The notes beneath the pieces are model-generated. The model was not told the origin of the DNA, did not search any database, and was given only the letters and a program-made list of their open reading frames with translations. Shown here in pieces: positions 33,862 through 41,742 of a stretch of 41,786 nt of DNA (position 1 is its first letter; each line of letters starts with the position of its first letter). Source of the stretch: Acidobacteriota bacterium (GTDB lineage Bacteria > Acidobacteriota > Terriglobia > 20CM-2-55-15); assembly GCA_003223875.1 (NCBI GenBank), contig QHWY01000220.1, positions 1 to 41,786 on the forward strand, read 5' to 3'. The translations under genes were made by a program, and so were the position numbers.

Positions 33862-35202
33862 ATGCCTGGCATGTGGGCGATTCGAGCGGAAAAGGTCTCA
33901 AAATGTTTCCGGATCTATCCCAGACCTTCGGATCATCTGAAAGAGTTGCTCACGTTCGGTAAACGCCGATTCCATGAACCATTTTGGGCCGTCAAGGATG
34001 TCGATCTCGAAGTCGAACGAGGCCGGTGCTTGGGGATTATCGGCGAAAATGGCTCCGGAAAAAGCACGCTGTTACGAATGATCGCGGGTGTGAATCGGCC
34101 GACCTCCGGCACGATCCGTGTCAACGGCCGGGTTTCCGCGTTACTCGAGTTGGGAGCCGGATTCAATCTGCAGTTTACCGGCCGAGAAAACATTTATGTC
34201 AACGCTTCGATTCTCGGCTTCACCGATGCCGAGACGCGCAAGCGAATTCCCGATATTGAAAAGTTCGCGGAAATCGGCGAGTTCATTGATCGCCCTGTTA
34301 AGACTTACTCCAGCGGCATGTTCGTGCGTTTGGCGTTTGCCGTCGCCATCCATATGGAACCCGATGTTCTGATCATCGATGAGGCGTTGTCTGTCGGCGA
34401 CGTTTTTTTTCAGCAGCGCTGCATCCGAAGAATTCAACAGATCAAGCACGCCGGAGTGACTATTGTATTTGTGTCGCACGACGTCGATGCCGTACGCAAT
34501 CTCGCCGAGCGTACCATCTGGATGGAACACGGGCGCGTCGTGCTCGAAGGAAAAAGCGATGAGGTCGTTGCGAAGTATTTGTCGGCGATGGTCAATCGCG
34601 GCCGTAAAGAACTCATGATGGAAGAGGCTATCGGAAAAGCTCTACCGATCTCGGCGAATCTGGAATTGAGCGATGAAGCGCGGTCCCGAATTCCCAAATT
34701 CATCTCCCACGTAAACAACGTCGATCACCGGCATGGAAACGGAAAAGCGGTGGTTCGCGGCATCGGTGTCTTCAGCCGCGAAGGATACCCAGCAACAGCC
34801 ATCGTTCAGGGTGATCGTATTTGTGTTCGCATTTCAGTCGATTTTCTGGACGAGTGCCGCAAGCCGAATGTCGGCTTCATTGTCAGGAATCGTCTCGGAG
34901 AAGATGTCACAGGCACGAATGCGACGTTCGAGGGCCTACAATTACCGCCGGGGCGGGCGGGTGATCGCATCAGCGTGGATTTTGTCTTGGATTTACCCCT
35001 CCTGCAACAAGGCTTCTATCACTTCTCGCCCGCCGTGGCGGATGGAGCGCTCGACCAATACGATGTTTGCGACTGGATCGACAACGCCTGCGCGATAGAG
35101 GTCGTGCAAAAAACGACGACGTACGGTTATATCCGCGTGCCGACAAAAGTCAGCGCGTATGCGGTCACCGGCGAAAGTTTGACAAGCCGCCTGAGCCACT
35201 GA
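33862..35202 (+). CDS. Polysaccharide ABC transporter ATPase, Wzt type
   Basis: The 446 aa ABC ATPase is of the O-antigen/teichoic-acid exporter class. It has Walker A GENGSGKST (61-69), the ELGAGFNLQFTGRENIYVN region typical of Wzt/TagH, signature TYSSGM (148-153), Walker B DVLIIDEAL (168-176) and switch FVSHD. Residues ~285-440 form a beta-sandwich C-terminal domain (VVRGIGVFSREGY, VCVRISVDF-like, FHYFSPAV-type end). In Wzt this domain recognises the modified non-reducing end of the glycan. An alternative ATG at 33871 exists. It starts the rightward operon; its stop abuts the next ATG. The partner permease Wzm is not in the window. Confidence 0.92.
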   Translation: MPGMWAIRAEKVSKCFRIYPRPSDHLKELLTFGKRRFHEPFWAVKDVDLEVERGRCLGIIGENGSGKSTLLRMIAGVNRPTSGTIRVNGRVSALLELGAGFNLQFTGRENIYVNASILGFTDAETRKRIPDIEKFAEIGEFIDRPVKTYSSGMFVRLAFAVAIHMEPDVLIIDEALSVGDVFFQQRCIRRIQQIKHAGVTIVFVSHDVDAVRNLAERTIWMEHGRVVLEGKSDEVVAKYLSAMVNRGRKELMMEEAIGKALPISANLELSDEARSRIPKFISHVNNVDHRHGNGKAVVRGIGVFSREGYPATAIVQGDRICVRISVDFLDECRKPNVGFIVRNRLGEDVTGTNATFEGLQLPPGRAGDRISVDFVLDLPLLQQGFYHFSPAVADGALDQYDVCDWIDNACAIEVVQKTTTYGYIRVPTKVSAYAVTGESLTSRLSH

Positions 35203-37548
35203 ATGTTTCGCCAAGGCGAATTGCGAAGGCAGCTCGAAGCGACGGAACGTGAACTCGCGAACCAGAAATGGGTTTTTGAGCGTTTCTTAGAGTCTCCTGC
35301 TTGGCGGATGACGTACCCAGTCCGCTGGCTTGCGCAACAAGCGCGCAGGTTCGTTGCCTCGGGGAGCGGGCGCGCCCGCGAAGCGCGAGCCCGACAGGGC
35401 GAAGCCTCAATGAACGGCGGGCCGGGTGAGGGTACCGGCTCTGAGCAAATCTTGAAACCCTCACTCGCGGCGCCAGACTTGCGTCTGTCGCCGCGCCGTC
35501 TCCCAGAGGAAGAGGGTGGGCCGTCCGCGATTAAAGAGCTTCTGACGACAGCATATCGGGCAAACCTCAACAACTTCCTCTCAGCGGAAATTCCACTCCG
35601 TCTTCCCCACAGCGACAGCCCCGAAGTGTCCATCATCCTCATCCTCTTCAATCGCGCAGAACTGACCCTGCAATGCCTGCGCTCCATCGCCGACCACGGC
35701 TTCGACCGCCTCGAAGTCATCATCGTCGACAATGCCTCCACGGATGAAACTGCTCATTTGCTAAGCCTCATCGATGGCGCGGTGATTATCCGAAACACCG
35801 AAAACCGCCATTTTGTACTCGGCGTCAACCAGGCAGCACGCGACACTCGCGGCGAGTTTCTATTGCTTCTCAATAATGACGCACAGCTTCTCCCGGGCGC
35901 CCTGCGTTCCGCATTGAATACGATACGTCAGGACCCCGCGATTGGAGCAGTAGGCGGCCGTCTGATCATGCTCGACTGGAGCCTGCAAGAGGCAGGAAGC
36001 ATTGTGTGGCGCGACGGCTCATGCCTCGGCTATGGGCGCGGCGACGATCCATTTGCGCCCGCATACATGTTCCGCCGCGATGTGGATTATTGCTCCGCTG
36101 CATTCCTGCTGACGCCGCGCGCGACCTGGCAGCGGCTCGGAGGCTTCGACGAAGCTTTCAAGCCGGCCTACTACGAAGACTCCGATTATTGCGCCCGATT
36201 GTGGGAGCAGGGCTTCCGCGTCGTCTACGATCCGAACGCCATGATTCTGCATTACGAGTTCGGCGCCTCGAACCTGCCGAGCGCCATCGATCTTCAGATC
36301 GCTCATCAAAAATTGTTCGAGTCGCGCCATCAGAAATGGCTTTCAAACCATCATCCCCCTGATCCCGACACCATACTCCCGGCGAGAATGAAGAAAGACA
36401 GGAACAAACGCATTCTGTTCATCGAAGACCGCGTGCCGCATCCTTGGCTGGGCTCGGGCTTTCCGCGAGCCCGAAATATTCTGCTATCGCTCGTCCGGCA
36501 AGGACTCTTCGTGACGTTTTATCCGCTGATGCACCTCGCTGAATCCTGGGACTGCGTCTACTCCGACATGCCGAACGAGATTGAATTCATGATCGGTTAC
36601 GGCCCCGCACTGCTGGAGTCGTTTTTCCGGTACCGCTACGGCTATTACGATATAGTCTTTGTCAGCAGGCCGCACAATATGAAAATCTTGCGGCCGATTC
36701 TTTCATCTCACCGGGACTGGTTTCGCAACACAACGGTGATTTACGACGCGGAAGCGCTTTTTGCGGGACGTGAGCTCACGTTGCGCAATCTGGATGGCAA
36801 CCCTGTATCTCAGCAGGAGGCGGAAAAGATCCTCAAGGGAGAAGTCGAACTTGCTCGCGTTGCGCATACTGTAATTTCCGTTTCCGACTCCGAGCGCAAC
36901 GAATTCGAGAAGCATGGAATCAAAAATGTTCATGTCGTGGGCCATTCTGTGTCTCCCGTCATCACGTCGCGAACATTTCGCGACCGCGAGGGCTTTCTTT
37001 TTGTGGGCGCGGTTCACGAAGAGGTCAGCCCGAACGGCGATTCGATCATATGGTTTCTCGAAAAGATTTTTCCGAGAATCCAGGCGAAGCTCGGTCATGC
37101 GATTCGGCTGACGATTGCGGGTGTGAATACGTCCGAGCGAGTGCGGCAACTCGCCGGGGGCGCGGTGCGCATCACAGGACAGGTTCGGGATCTCACGCCG
37201 TTATACGATTCCGCCCGGGTGTTCATCGCACCAACCCGTTATTCAGCGGGGATACCGCAAAAAGTGCATGACGCCGCGGCTCGCGGTGTTCCTATTGTCG
37301 CAACCCCGCTGCTCGCTTCCCAATTGGGATGGCGGGATGGCTCTCCGTTGCTCGTCGCGGGCGACGCAGAAACATTCGCAGAAAAATGTGTACAGCTTCA
37401 CACCGATGAAGCGCTTTGGTACAGATTGCGCGAGTCGGCAGTCGAACGGATCCGGGTGGACTGTTCGCCGGAGTTATTTGAGGAAAGACTGAGATTGGCA
37501 CTAGCCAGCGTCCATTCCCCTCCTCGCAGAGGAAGGGTGGCGCGATAG
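35203..37548 (+). CDS. Bifunctional GT2-GT4 glycosyltransferase with repeat-derived linker
   Basis: The protein has 781 aa. Residues 1-50 form a short helical leader (RRQLEATERELANQKWVFE). Residues ~52-107 are a low-complexity insert encoded by dispersed repeats. A GT2 domain (~140-370) follows, with VSIILILFNRAELTLQCL, VIIVDNASTDET, LLLNNDAQLLPG and FKPAYYEDSDYC. The C-terminal half (~395-770) is a GT-B domain (KRILFIEDRVPHPWLGSGF; ITGQVRDLTPLYDSARVFIAP; GIPQKVHDAAARGVPIVAT). It should attach two successive sugars. The ATG directly follows the wzt stop. The last residues HSPPRRGRVAR come from repeat B. Confidence 0.9.
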   Translation: MFRQGELRRQLEATERELANQKWVFERFLESPAWRMTYPVRWLAQQARRFVASGSGRAREARARQGEASMNGGPGEGTGSEQILKPSLAAPDLRLSPRRLPEEEGGPSAIKELLTTAYRANLNNFLSAEIPLRLPHSDSPEVSIILILFNRAELTLQCLRSIADHGFDRLEVIIVDNASTDETAHLLSLIDGAVIIRNTENRHFVLGVNQAARDTRGEFLLLLNNDAQLLPGALRSALNTIRQDPAIGAVGGRLIMLDWSLQEAGSIVWRDGSCLGYGRGDDPFAPAYMFRRDVDYCSAAFLLTPRATWQRLGGFDEAFKPAYYEDSDYCARLWEQGFRVVYDPNAMILHYEFGASNLPSAIDLQIAHQKLFESRHQKWLSNHHPPDPDTILPARMKKDRNKRILFIEDRVPHPWLGSGFPRARNILLSLVRQGLFVTFYPLMHLAESWDCVYSDMPNEIEFMIGYGPALLESFFRYRYGYYDIVFVSRPHNMKILRPILSSHRDWFRNTTVIYDAEALFAGRELTLRNLDGNPVSQQEAEKILKGEVELARVAHTVISVSDSERNEFEKHGIKNVHVVGHSVSPVITSRTFRDREGFLFVGAVHEEVSPNGDSIIWFLEKIFPRIQAKLGHAIRLTIAGVNTSERVRQLAGGAVRITGQVRDLTPLYDSARVFIAPTRYSAGIPQKVHDAAARGVPIVATPLLASQLGWRDGSPLLVAGDAETFAEKCVQLHTDEALWYRLRESAVERIRVDCSPELFEERLRLALASVHSPPRRGRVAR
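35365..35520 (+). repeat. Dispersed-repeat sequence inside the GT2-GT4 coding frame
   Basis: The segment gcgaagcgcgagcccgacag (35379-35398) and the following gggcgaagcctcaatg match family B (37560-37590, inverse of 33720-33750). Then gtgagggtacc ... aaccctcac (35424-35464) and ctcccagaggaagagggtg resemble family C (13235-13303, 15014-15080). All are read in frame as Arg/Ala/Gly/Pro-rich linker without stops. Confidence 0.7.
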
Positions 37549-37674
37549 CTGGGGTGGCGCGAAGCGCGAGCCCGATAGGGCGAAGCCTCAATATAAGACC
37601 GGCGATATATTTCGGCCGAACTGACCACCCCGGCGCTGTCGCGCCCCCCTCCTCTGAGGCCTCTGAGGAGGGTG
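37513..37674. repeat. Dispersed repeat B, copy 2
   Basis: The block starts cattcccctcctcgcagagg, continues ggggtggcgcgaagcgcgag and ccgatagggcgaagcctcaa, and ends cctctgaggagggtg. It is the inverse of the block at 609-787. The first bases overlap the GT2-GT4 stop region. Repeat A copy 2 follows immediately, so the 300-base gap before hddA contains only repeats. Confidence 0.7.
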
Positions 37675-37815
37675 TTGCAAAACTGCCGCAAAGCGGTTTT
37701 CGTCTGCTGTAGCGGCGGTCTATGACCGCCGCTACTTCGTTGATTCTGCGAAAAACCGGCGCTCATAGAGCGCCGCTACAGTAAGAACCGAACCCGCTAT
37801 TCCGTAGTTTTGCAA
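37675..37815. repeat. Dispersed repeat A, copy 2 (15-bp perfect terminal inverted repeats with flanks)
   Basis: gggtgttgcaaaact (37670-37684) is the exact inverse of agttttgcaacaccc (37806-37820). Between them lie the two hairpins ggcggtctatgaccgcc and ggcgctcatagagcgcc. The sequence is nearly identical to 465-608. It separates repeat B copy 2 from a short cacccctttgcgaggagggg stretch that precedes hddA, as if inserted into B. Confidence 0.8.
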
Positions 37816-37852
37816 CACCCCTTTGCGAGGAGGGGAATATATAGTGTTCTTT

Positions 37853-38836
37853 ATGATCATCTCTCGCTCACCACTAAGAGTTTCACTCGGGGGAGGGGGC
37901 ACCGATCTTCCGTCCTATTACACTTCCTATGGGGGCTTTTTAATCGCCGGCGCGATCGACAAATACGTCTACGTCAATATTCATTCCCGATTCGTCGACG
38001 GTTTCCTCCTCAAATATTCTCAGTTGGAAGAAACATCCTCGATCGATGAGATTCGCCATCCCATCATTCGTGAAGCTCTTCGGCTCTTAGACATCCGCGC
38101 TCGAAATTTGGAAATCACAAGCATGGCCGATATTCCCGCCGGCACCGGACTCGGATCCTCCGGCAGCTTCGCCGCGGCGCTTCTGAAGGGATTGCACACG
38201 TACAAGAAGAATTTGATTCACCCCCATCAACTAGCGGAGCAGGCTTGCCACATTGAAATCGATATTTTGAAGGAGCCCGTCGGCAAACAGGATCAATACA
38301 TCGCCGCTTATGGCGGCATCACCTGCCTTGAATTCAAATCCGATGGATCGATCGCAGCATCACCGCTCGCCATTTCCGAAGAGACCCTGTTCAATCTGGA
38401 AGACAATCTCTTGTTGTTCTTCACCGGCTACTCCCGCTCCGCTTCCCAAATTCTGAAGGAGCAGGATGACAAGAGCAGGCAAGCCGATGCCGGCATGACG
38501 CAGAATCTGCATTTCACCAAGGAAATTGCGTTGTCTACGAAGCGAGCGCTCGAAAACGGCGACGTATCTGAATTCGCCAACCTGATGAACGTTCATTGGC
38601 GGCACAAGAAAGTCCGGAGTTCCAGCATTACGAATCGCAAAATTGATGAGTGGTACGATTACGCGCTATCGAATGGCGCGCTAGGCGGAAAGCTCATTGG
38701 CGCTGGCGGTGGAGGTTTTCTGATGTTCTATGCGAACGACAAAGTTCGCCTGCGCCATGCCATGCGTGAACAAGGATTGAGAGAAGTCCGCTTCCGGTTT
38801 GATTTTGAAGGCACGCGAATCGTGTCTCATGAGTGA
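37853..38836 (+). CDS. hddA: D-glycero-alpha-D-manno-heptose 7-phosphate kinase (GHMP family)
   Basis: The protein has 327 aa from ATG 37853 (MIISRSPLRVSLGGGGTDLP, the family's standard start). A GTG at 37844 is better spaced from the gaggagggg donated by the upstream repeat, so the real start could be three codons earlier. The ATP loop is PAGTGLGSSGSFAAAL, and the C-terminal GHMP motif is KLIGAGGGGFLMFY. It phosphorylates heptose 7-phosphate at C1 en route to GDP-heptose. The 3' end overlaps the next ATG (38829). Confidence 0.9.
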   Translation: MIISRSPLRVSLGGGGTDLPSYYTSYGGFLIAGAIDKYVYVNIHSRFVDGFLLKYSQLEETSSIDEIRHPIIREALRLLDIRARNLEITSMADIPAGTGLGSSGSFAAALLKGLHTYKKNLIHPHQLAEQACHIEIDILKEPVGKQDQYIAAYGGITCLEFKSDGSIAASPLAISEETLFNLEDNLLLFFTGYSRSASQILKEQDDKSRQADAGMTQNLHFTKEIALSTKRALENGDVSEFANLMNVHWRHKKVRSSSITNRKIDEWYDYALSNGALGGKLIGAGGGGFLMFYANDKVRLRHAMREQGLREVRFRFDFEGTRIVSHE

Positions 38837-39554
38837 CTACTCTTCGGAACTCATGCCTGTCGTCATCCTGGCGGGAGGGCAGGCGACGCGGCTCAGGCCG
38901 CTCACCGATCGAATTCCTAAAGCGCTGGTGGATGTGGCAGGGTGCCCGTTTCTTTGGCATCAACTCGAACTGCTCAAGCATCACGGTGCGCGTCGCGTCG
39001 TGCTCGCAGTTGGCTATCTGGGCAAGCTCATTCAGGAACATTTCGGTGACGGTTCCGAAATGGGCATCGAGCTTCAATATTCCTTCGATGGACCTGTTTT
39101 GCTTGGAACTGGCGGCGCGATACGGCAGGCATTGCCTTTGTTGCCCGACAAGTTTTTCGTTCTCTACGGTGATTCCTATCTCCCTTGTGATTATCGAGCG
39201 GTAGCGGAGGCGTTCCGCCGGAGCGGCCGTCGTGGCCTCATGACCGTATTTCGCAACGATGGCCTGTTCGATACAAGCAACGTCCAGTTCGAGGACGGCC
39301 GAATCGTACGATACGACAAGCAAAACCGCACACCGGCCATGCGTCATGTCGATTACGGGCTGGGCGCTTTTGACCGGAATGTCTTTGCCGAATTACCCGT
39401 AGGACAAAACTGCGATCTCGCGGACATTTATCAGAGCCTGCTCGAGGACGGCACTCTTGCTGCGTTCGAAGTTCATGAGCGCTTTTACGAAATCGGCTCT
39501 CCAGAAGGCCTACGCGACGCAATCCAATTTTTTCTCACGAAACGATTGGGTTAG
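38829..39554 (+). CDS. hddC: Heptose 1-phosphate guanylyltransferase-type nucleotidyltransferase
   Basis: The 241 aa protein from ATG 38829 overlaps the hddA stop by eight bases. The nucleotidyl-transferase loop VVILAGGQATRLRPLTDRIP with KALVDVAGCPF is at the N-terminus, FVLYGDSYLPCDY holds the metal Asp, and GSPEGLRDAI closes the domain. By sequence alone it is a sugar-1-phosphate nucleotidyltransferase. The heptose assignment (GTP-dependent HddC) rests on its place between hddA and gmhA-gmhB. ADP- or CDP-linked specificity cannot be excluded. Confidence 0.85.
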   Translation: MSDYSSELMPVVILAGGQATRLRPLTDRIPKALVDVAGCPFLWHQLELLKHHGARRVVLAVGYLGKLIQEHFGDGSEMGIELQYSFDGPVLLGTGGAIRQALPLLPDKFFVLYGDSYLPCDYRAVAEAFRRSGRRGLMTVFRNDGLFDTSNVQFEDGRIVRYDKQNRTPAMRHVDYGLGAFDRNVFAELPVGQNCDLADIYQSLLEDGTLAAFEVHERFYEIGSPEGLRDAIQFFLTKRLG

Positions 39555-39566
39555 AATCCTTCAGCA

Positions 39567-40736
39567 ATGTCGAAAACCTCGCAGGGTTCGGTGCCATTCG
39601 CAGCTTCCTTTCTCGTCGAAGTAGCCGAAATAGCAAGACGGCTCGATGCCGACACAATCGAGAAGGTCGCCGCCCTTCTTGCCGGTGTTCGTGAGCGGAG
39701 AGGCCGCTTATTCATCATTGGCGTGGGAGGCAGCGCGGCTAACGCTTCGCACGCGGTGAACGATTTCCGGAAGCTGGCGGGAATCGAGGCATATTCGCCA
39801 ACCGACAATGTTTCCGAACTGACAGCCCGAATCAACGACGAAGGATGGCCCTCGGTATTTGCTGCGTGGCTGGAAACCAGCCGTCTACAGCCGCGTGACG
39901 CGGTGTTGGTGTTCTCAGTGGGTGGCGGAAGTGTCCAGCCGAATGTGAGTCCCAATATCGTGGCCGCGCTCGACTACGCGAAGTCGGTTGGAGCCACGAT
40001 CATCGGCGTGGTCGGCCGCGATGGTGGCCACACAGCCCGAGTCGCCGATATCTGCGTGCTCATTCCGGTGGGGCATCCGGACCGGATCACTCCGCATACC
40101 GAAGCTTTTCAATCGGTCGTCTGGCACCTCTTGGTCTCACATCCATCATTGCAGCGAATGGCGGGCCGATGGGAATCCATCACGCCGCCTCAATTGCGGC
40201 TCGCTGTTTTTCTGGATCGCGATGGAGTGCTCAATGAACCTGTCATTCGAGAGGGAAAACCCTATCCGCCGGCGTCGGTGGATGAACTCCAAATTACCCC
40301 CAGCGCGGCCGATGCACTGGCGCGCCTGAAGGCCCGCGAATTTCTTCTCTTCGTCGTCAGCAATCAGCCGGACGTCGCGAGAGGAACGCAGAAACGTGAA
40401 GTGGTGGAGGAAATCGGGCTCCGCTTGCGTTCGGCGCTTCCGGTAGACGATATCTTGACGTGTTTTCATGATGACCCTGACGCTTGTGATTGCCGTAAAC
40501 CACGCCCGGGTCTCCTGCTGCGCGCCGCCAGCCGATATGGAATTGATCTGAGCCGCAGCTATCTCGCGGGCGACCGGTGGCGAGATATCGATGCAGGGGC
40601 CAATGCCGGGTGCCGGACTATCTGGATCGACCGCGGCTACGACGAACGGCCTCCCTCCGCTGTTCCCGATGCTCGTGTTGGCACTTTGCCCGAAGCCGTC
40701 GATTGGATTCTGAAAAATGCTGCGGGGCTGTCGTGA
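39567..40736 (+). CDS. GmhA-GmhB fusion: SIS-domain heptose isomerase plus HAD phosphatase
   Basis: The 389 aa protein has two parts. Residues ~15-205 are a SIS domain (RLFIIGVGGSAANASHAVND, VLVFSVGGGSVQPNVSPN, HTEAFQSVVWHLL) like sedoheptulose 7-phosphate isomerase. Residues ~212-389 are a GmhB-type HAD phosphatase: FLDRDGVLNE (Asp217/Asp219), VVSNQPDVARG, Zn loop C299-H301-C307-C309 (CFHDDPDACDC), KPRPG and GDRWRDIDAG. In most bacteria these are separate genes. The SIS part has AVNDF where E. coli GmhA has a Glu-Glu pair. It lies 12 bases after hddC and overlaps the transaldolase start. Confidence 0.9.
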   Translation: MSKTSQGSVPFAASFLVEVAEIARRLDADTIEKVAALLAGVRERRGRLFIIGVGGSAANASHAVNDFRKLAGIEAYSPTDNVSELTARINDEGWPSVFAAWLETSRLQPRDAVLVFSVGGGSVQPNVSPNIVAALDYAKSVGATIIGVVGRDGGHTARVADICVLIPVGHPDRITPHTEAFQSVVWHLLVSHPSLQRMAGRWESITPPQLRLAVFLDRDGVLNEPVIREGKPYPPASVDELQITPSAADALARLKAREFLLFVVSNQPDVARGTQKREVVEEIGLRLRSALPVDDILTCFHDDPDACDCRKPRPGLLLRAASRYGIDLSRSYLAGDRWRDIDAGANAGCRTIWIDRGYDERPPSAVPDARVGTLPEAVDWILKNAAGLS

Positions 40737-41449
40737 GACATTTATCGGATCTGAAGGTGAAGCTCTTTGCCGACGGAGCCGATAAGGCCCAGATCTTGAA
40801 ATTCCATACCAATCCGCTCATCCGCGGTTTCACAACAAATCCGACCCTGATGCGAGCAGCCGGCGTGAACAATTACGAGACTTTCGCGCGCGAGATTCTG
40901 GACGTAATTCATGACCGTCCGATTTCCTTCGAAGTCTTTGCCGACGACTTTCGCGAAATGGAACGGCAGGCGCGAAAAATCGCAGCCTGGGCCGAAAATG
41001 TTTACGTAAAAATTCCGATCACAAATACGAAACGGCAATCTTCAATGGAATTGGCCAGCGAGTTGGCGCATTCCGGAGTGAAGGTCAATGTCACTGCGGT
41101 TCTAACGCTGGATCAGGTTCGCGCCGCTGCCGATGCATTGACCGGTGGGGCGGGCGCTGTGATCTCCGTATTTGCTGGACGGATCGCGGACACCGGTCGA
41201 GATCCGGTGCCTATAATCGCAGCCGCAGTGGATCTGATCTCCGCCCACTCGAATATCGAATTGATCTGGGCAAGTCCCCGCGAGCTGCTGAATATCTTCC
41301 AGGCCAACGATGCCGGATGCCACATCATTACTGTTCCTGAAAACATTCTGGCGAAGCTTGAAGCCGTCGGAAAAGACCTCCACGAGTTTTCTCTCGAAAC
41401 GGTGATGATGTTCCATAACGACGCCGCGAGGTCCGGCTATCAGGTGTAG
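40733..41449 (+). CDS. Transaldolase / fructose-6-phosphate aldolase-like (Tal subfamily)
   Basis: The protein has 238 aa from GTG 40733, which overlaps the gmhA-gmhB stop as GTGA; the frame is open further upstream without support. The family start KLFADGADKAQIL with FTTNPTLMRAAG, the Schiff-base Lys in NVYVKIPITNT, VNVTAVLTLDQV and ISVFAGRIADTG match the short transaldolase group. It could make or consume sedoheptulose 7-phosphate, the substrate of the SIS domain just upstream. That metabolic link is inference from coupling. Confidence 0.9.
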   Translation: MRHLSDLKVKLFADGADKAQILKFHTNPLIRGFTTNPTLMRAAGVNNYETFAREILDVIHDRPISFEVFADDFREMERQARKIAAWAENVYVKIPITNTKRQSSMELASELAHSGVKVNVTAVLTLDQVRAAADALTGGAGAVISVFAGRIADTGRDPVPIIAAAVDLISAHSNIELIWASPRELLNIFQANDAGCHIITVPENILAKLEAVGKDLHEFSLETVMMFHNDAARSGYQV

Positions 41450-41742
41450 CCGAAACGAAAAAGGCGCGGCAAGAATGAGCGTCCCGCCTTTTTTGAGTAC
41501 TCGCGCCATCTCGGCGACGAGCTTTCGCGGGTTCGGTGTGCGTTCGAGAACCTGGATACTGAGTACCGTATCAAACGAACCTTCGTTGAAGGGCAACTGG
41601 TCACCCTCATACAAATAATCGGGACGCGAGCGAGCGAGTTTCGCAGCCGTTCGTTCAAATGCCGTCTCGTGTTCGATGCCGAGATATTCGTCAACATGGG
41701 GGCGGAAAATGCGCTCGAACTGCTTCTCCCCGCAGCGGCTTT
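41450..41742 (-). pseudogene. Methyltransferase fragment cut at both ends
   Basis: Read on the minus strand this encodes CGEKQFERIFRPHVDEYLGI, RPDYLYEGDQLPFNEGSFD, TVLSIQVLERTPNPRKLV and MARVLKKGGTLILAAPFSF: the middle of a class I SAM methyltransferase. Upstream, where the LDxGCG strand should be, the sequence turns into a palindromic repeat (ttttgcacaaaaa). Downstream, homology stops exactly where the transaldolase ends, and the frame merely continues antisense to it. Both motif I and the C-terminal domain are therefore missing. Confidence 0.75.
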
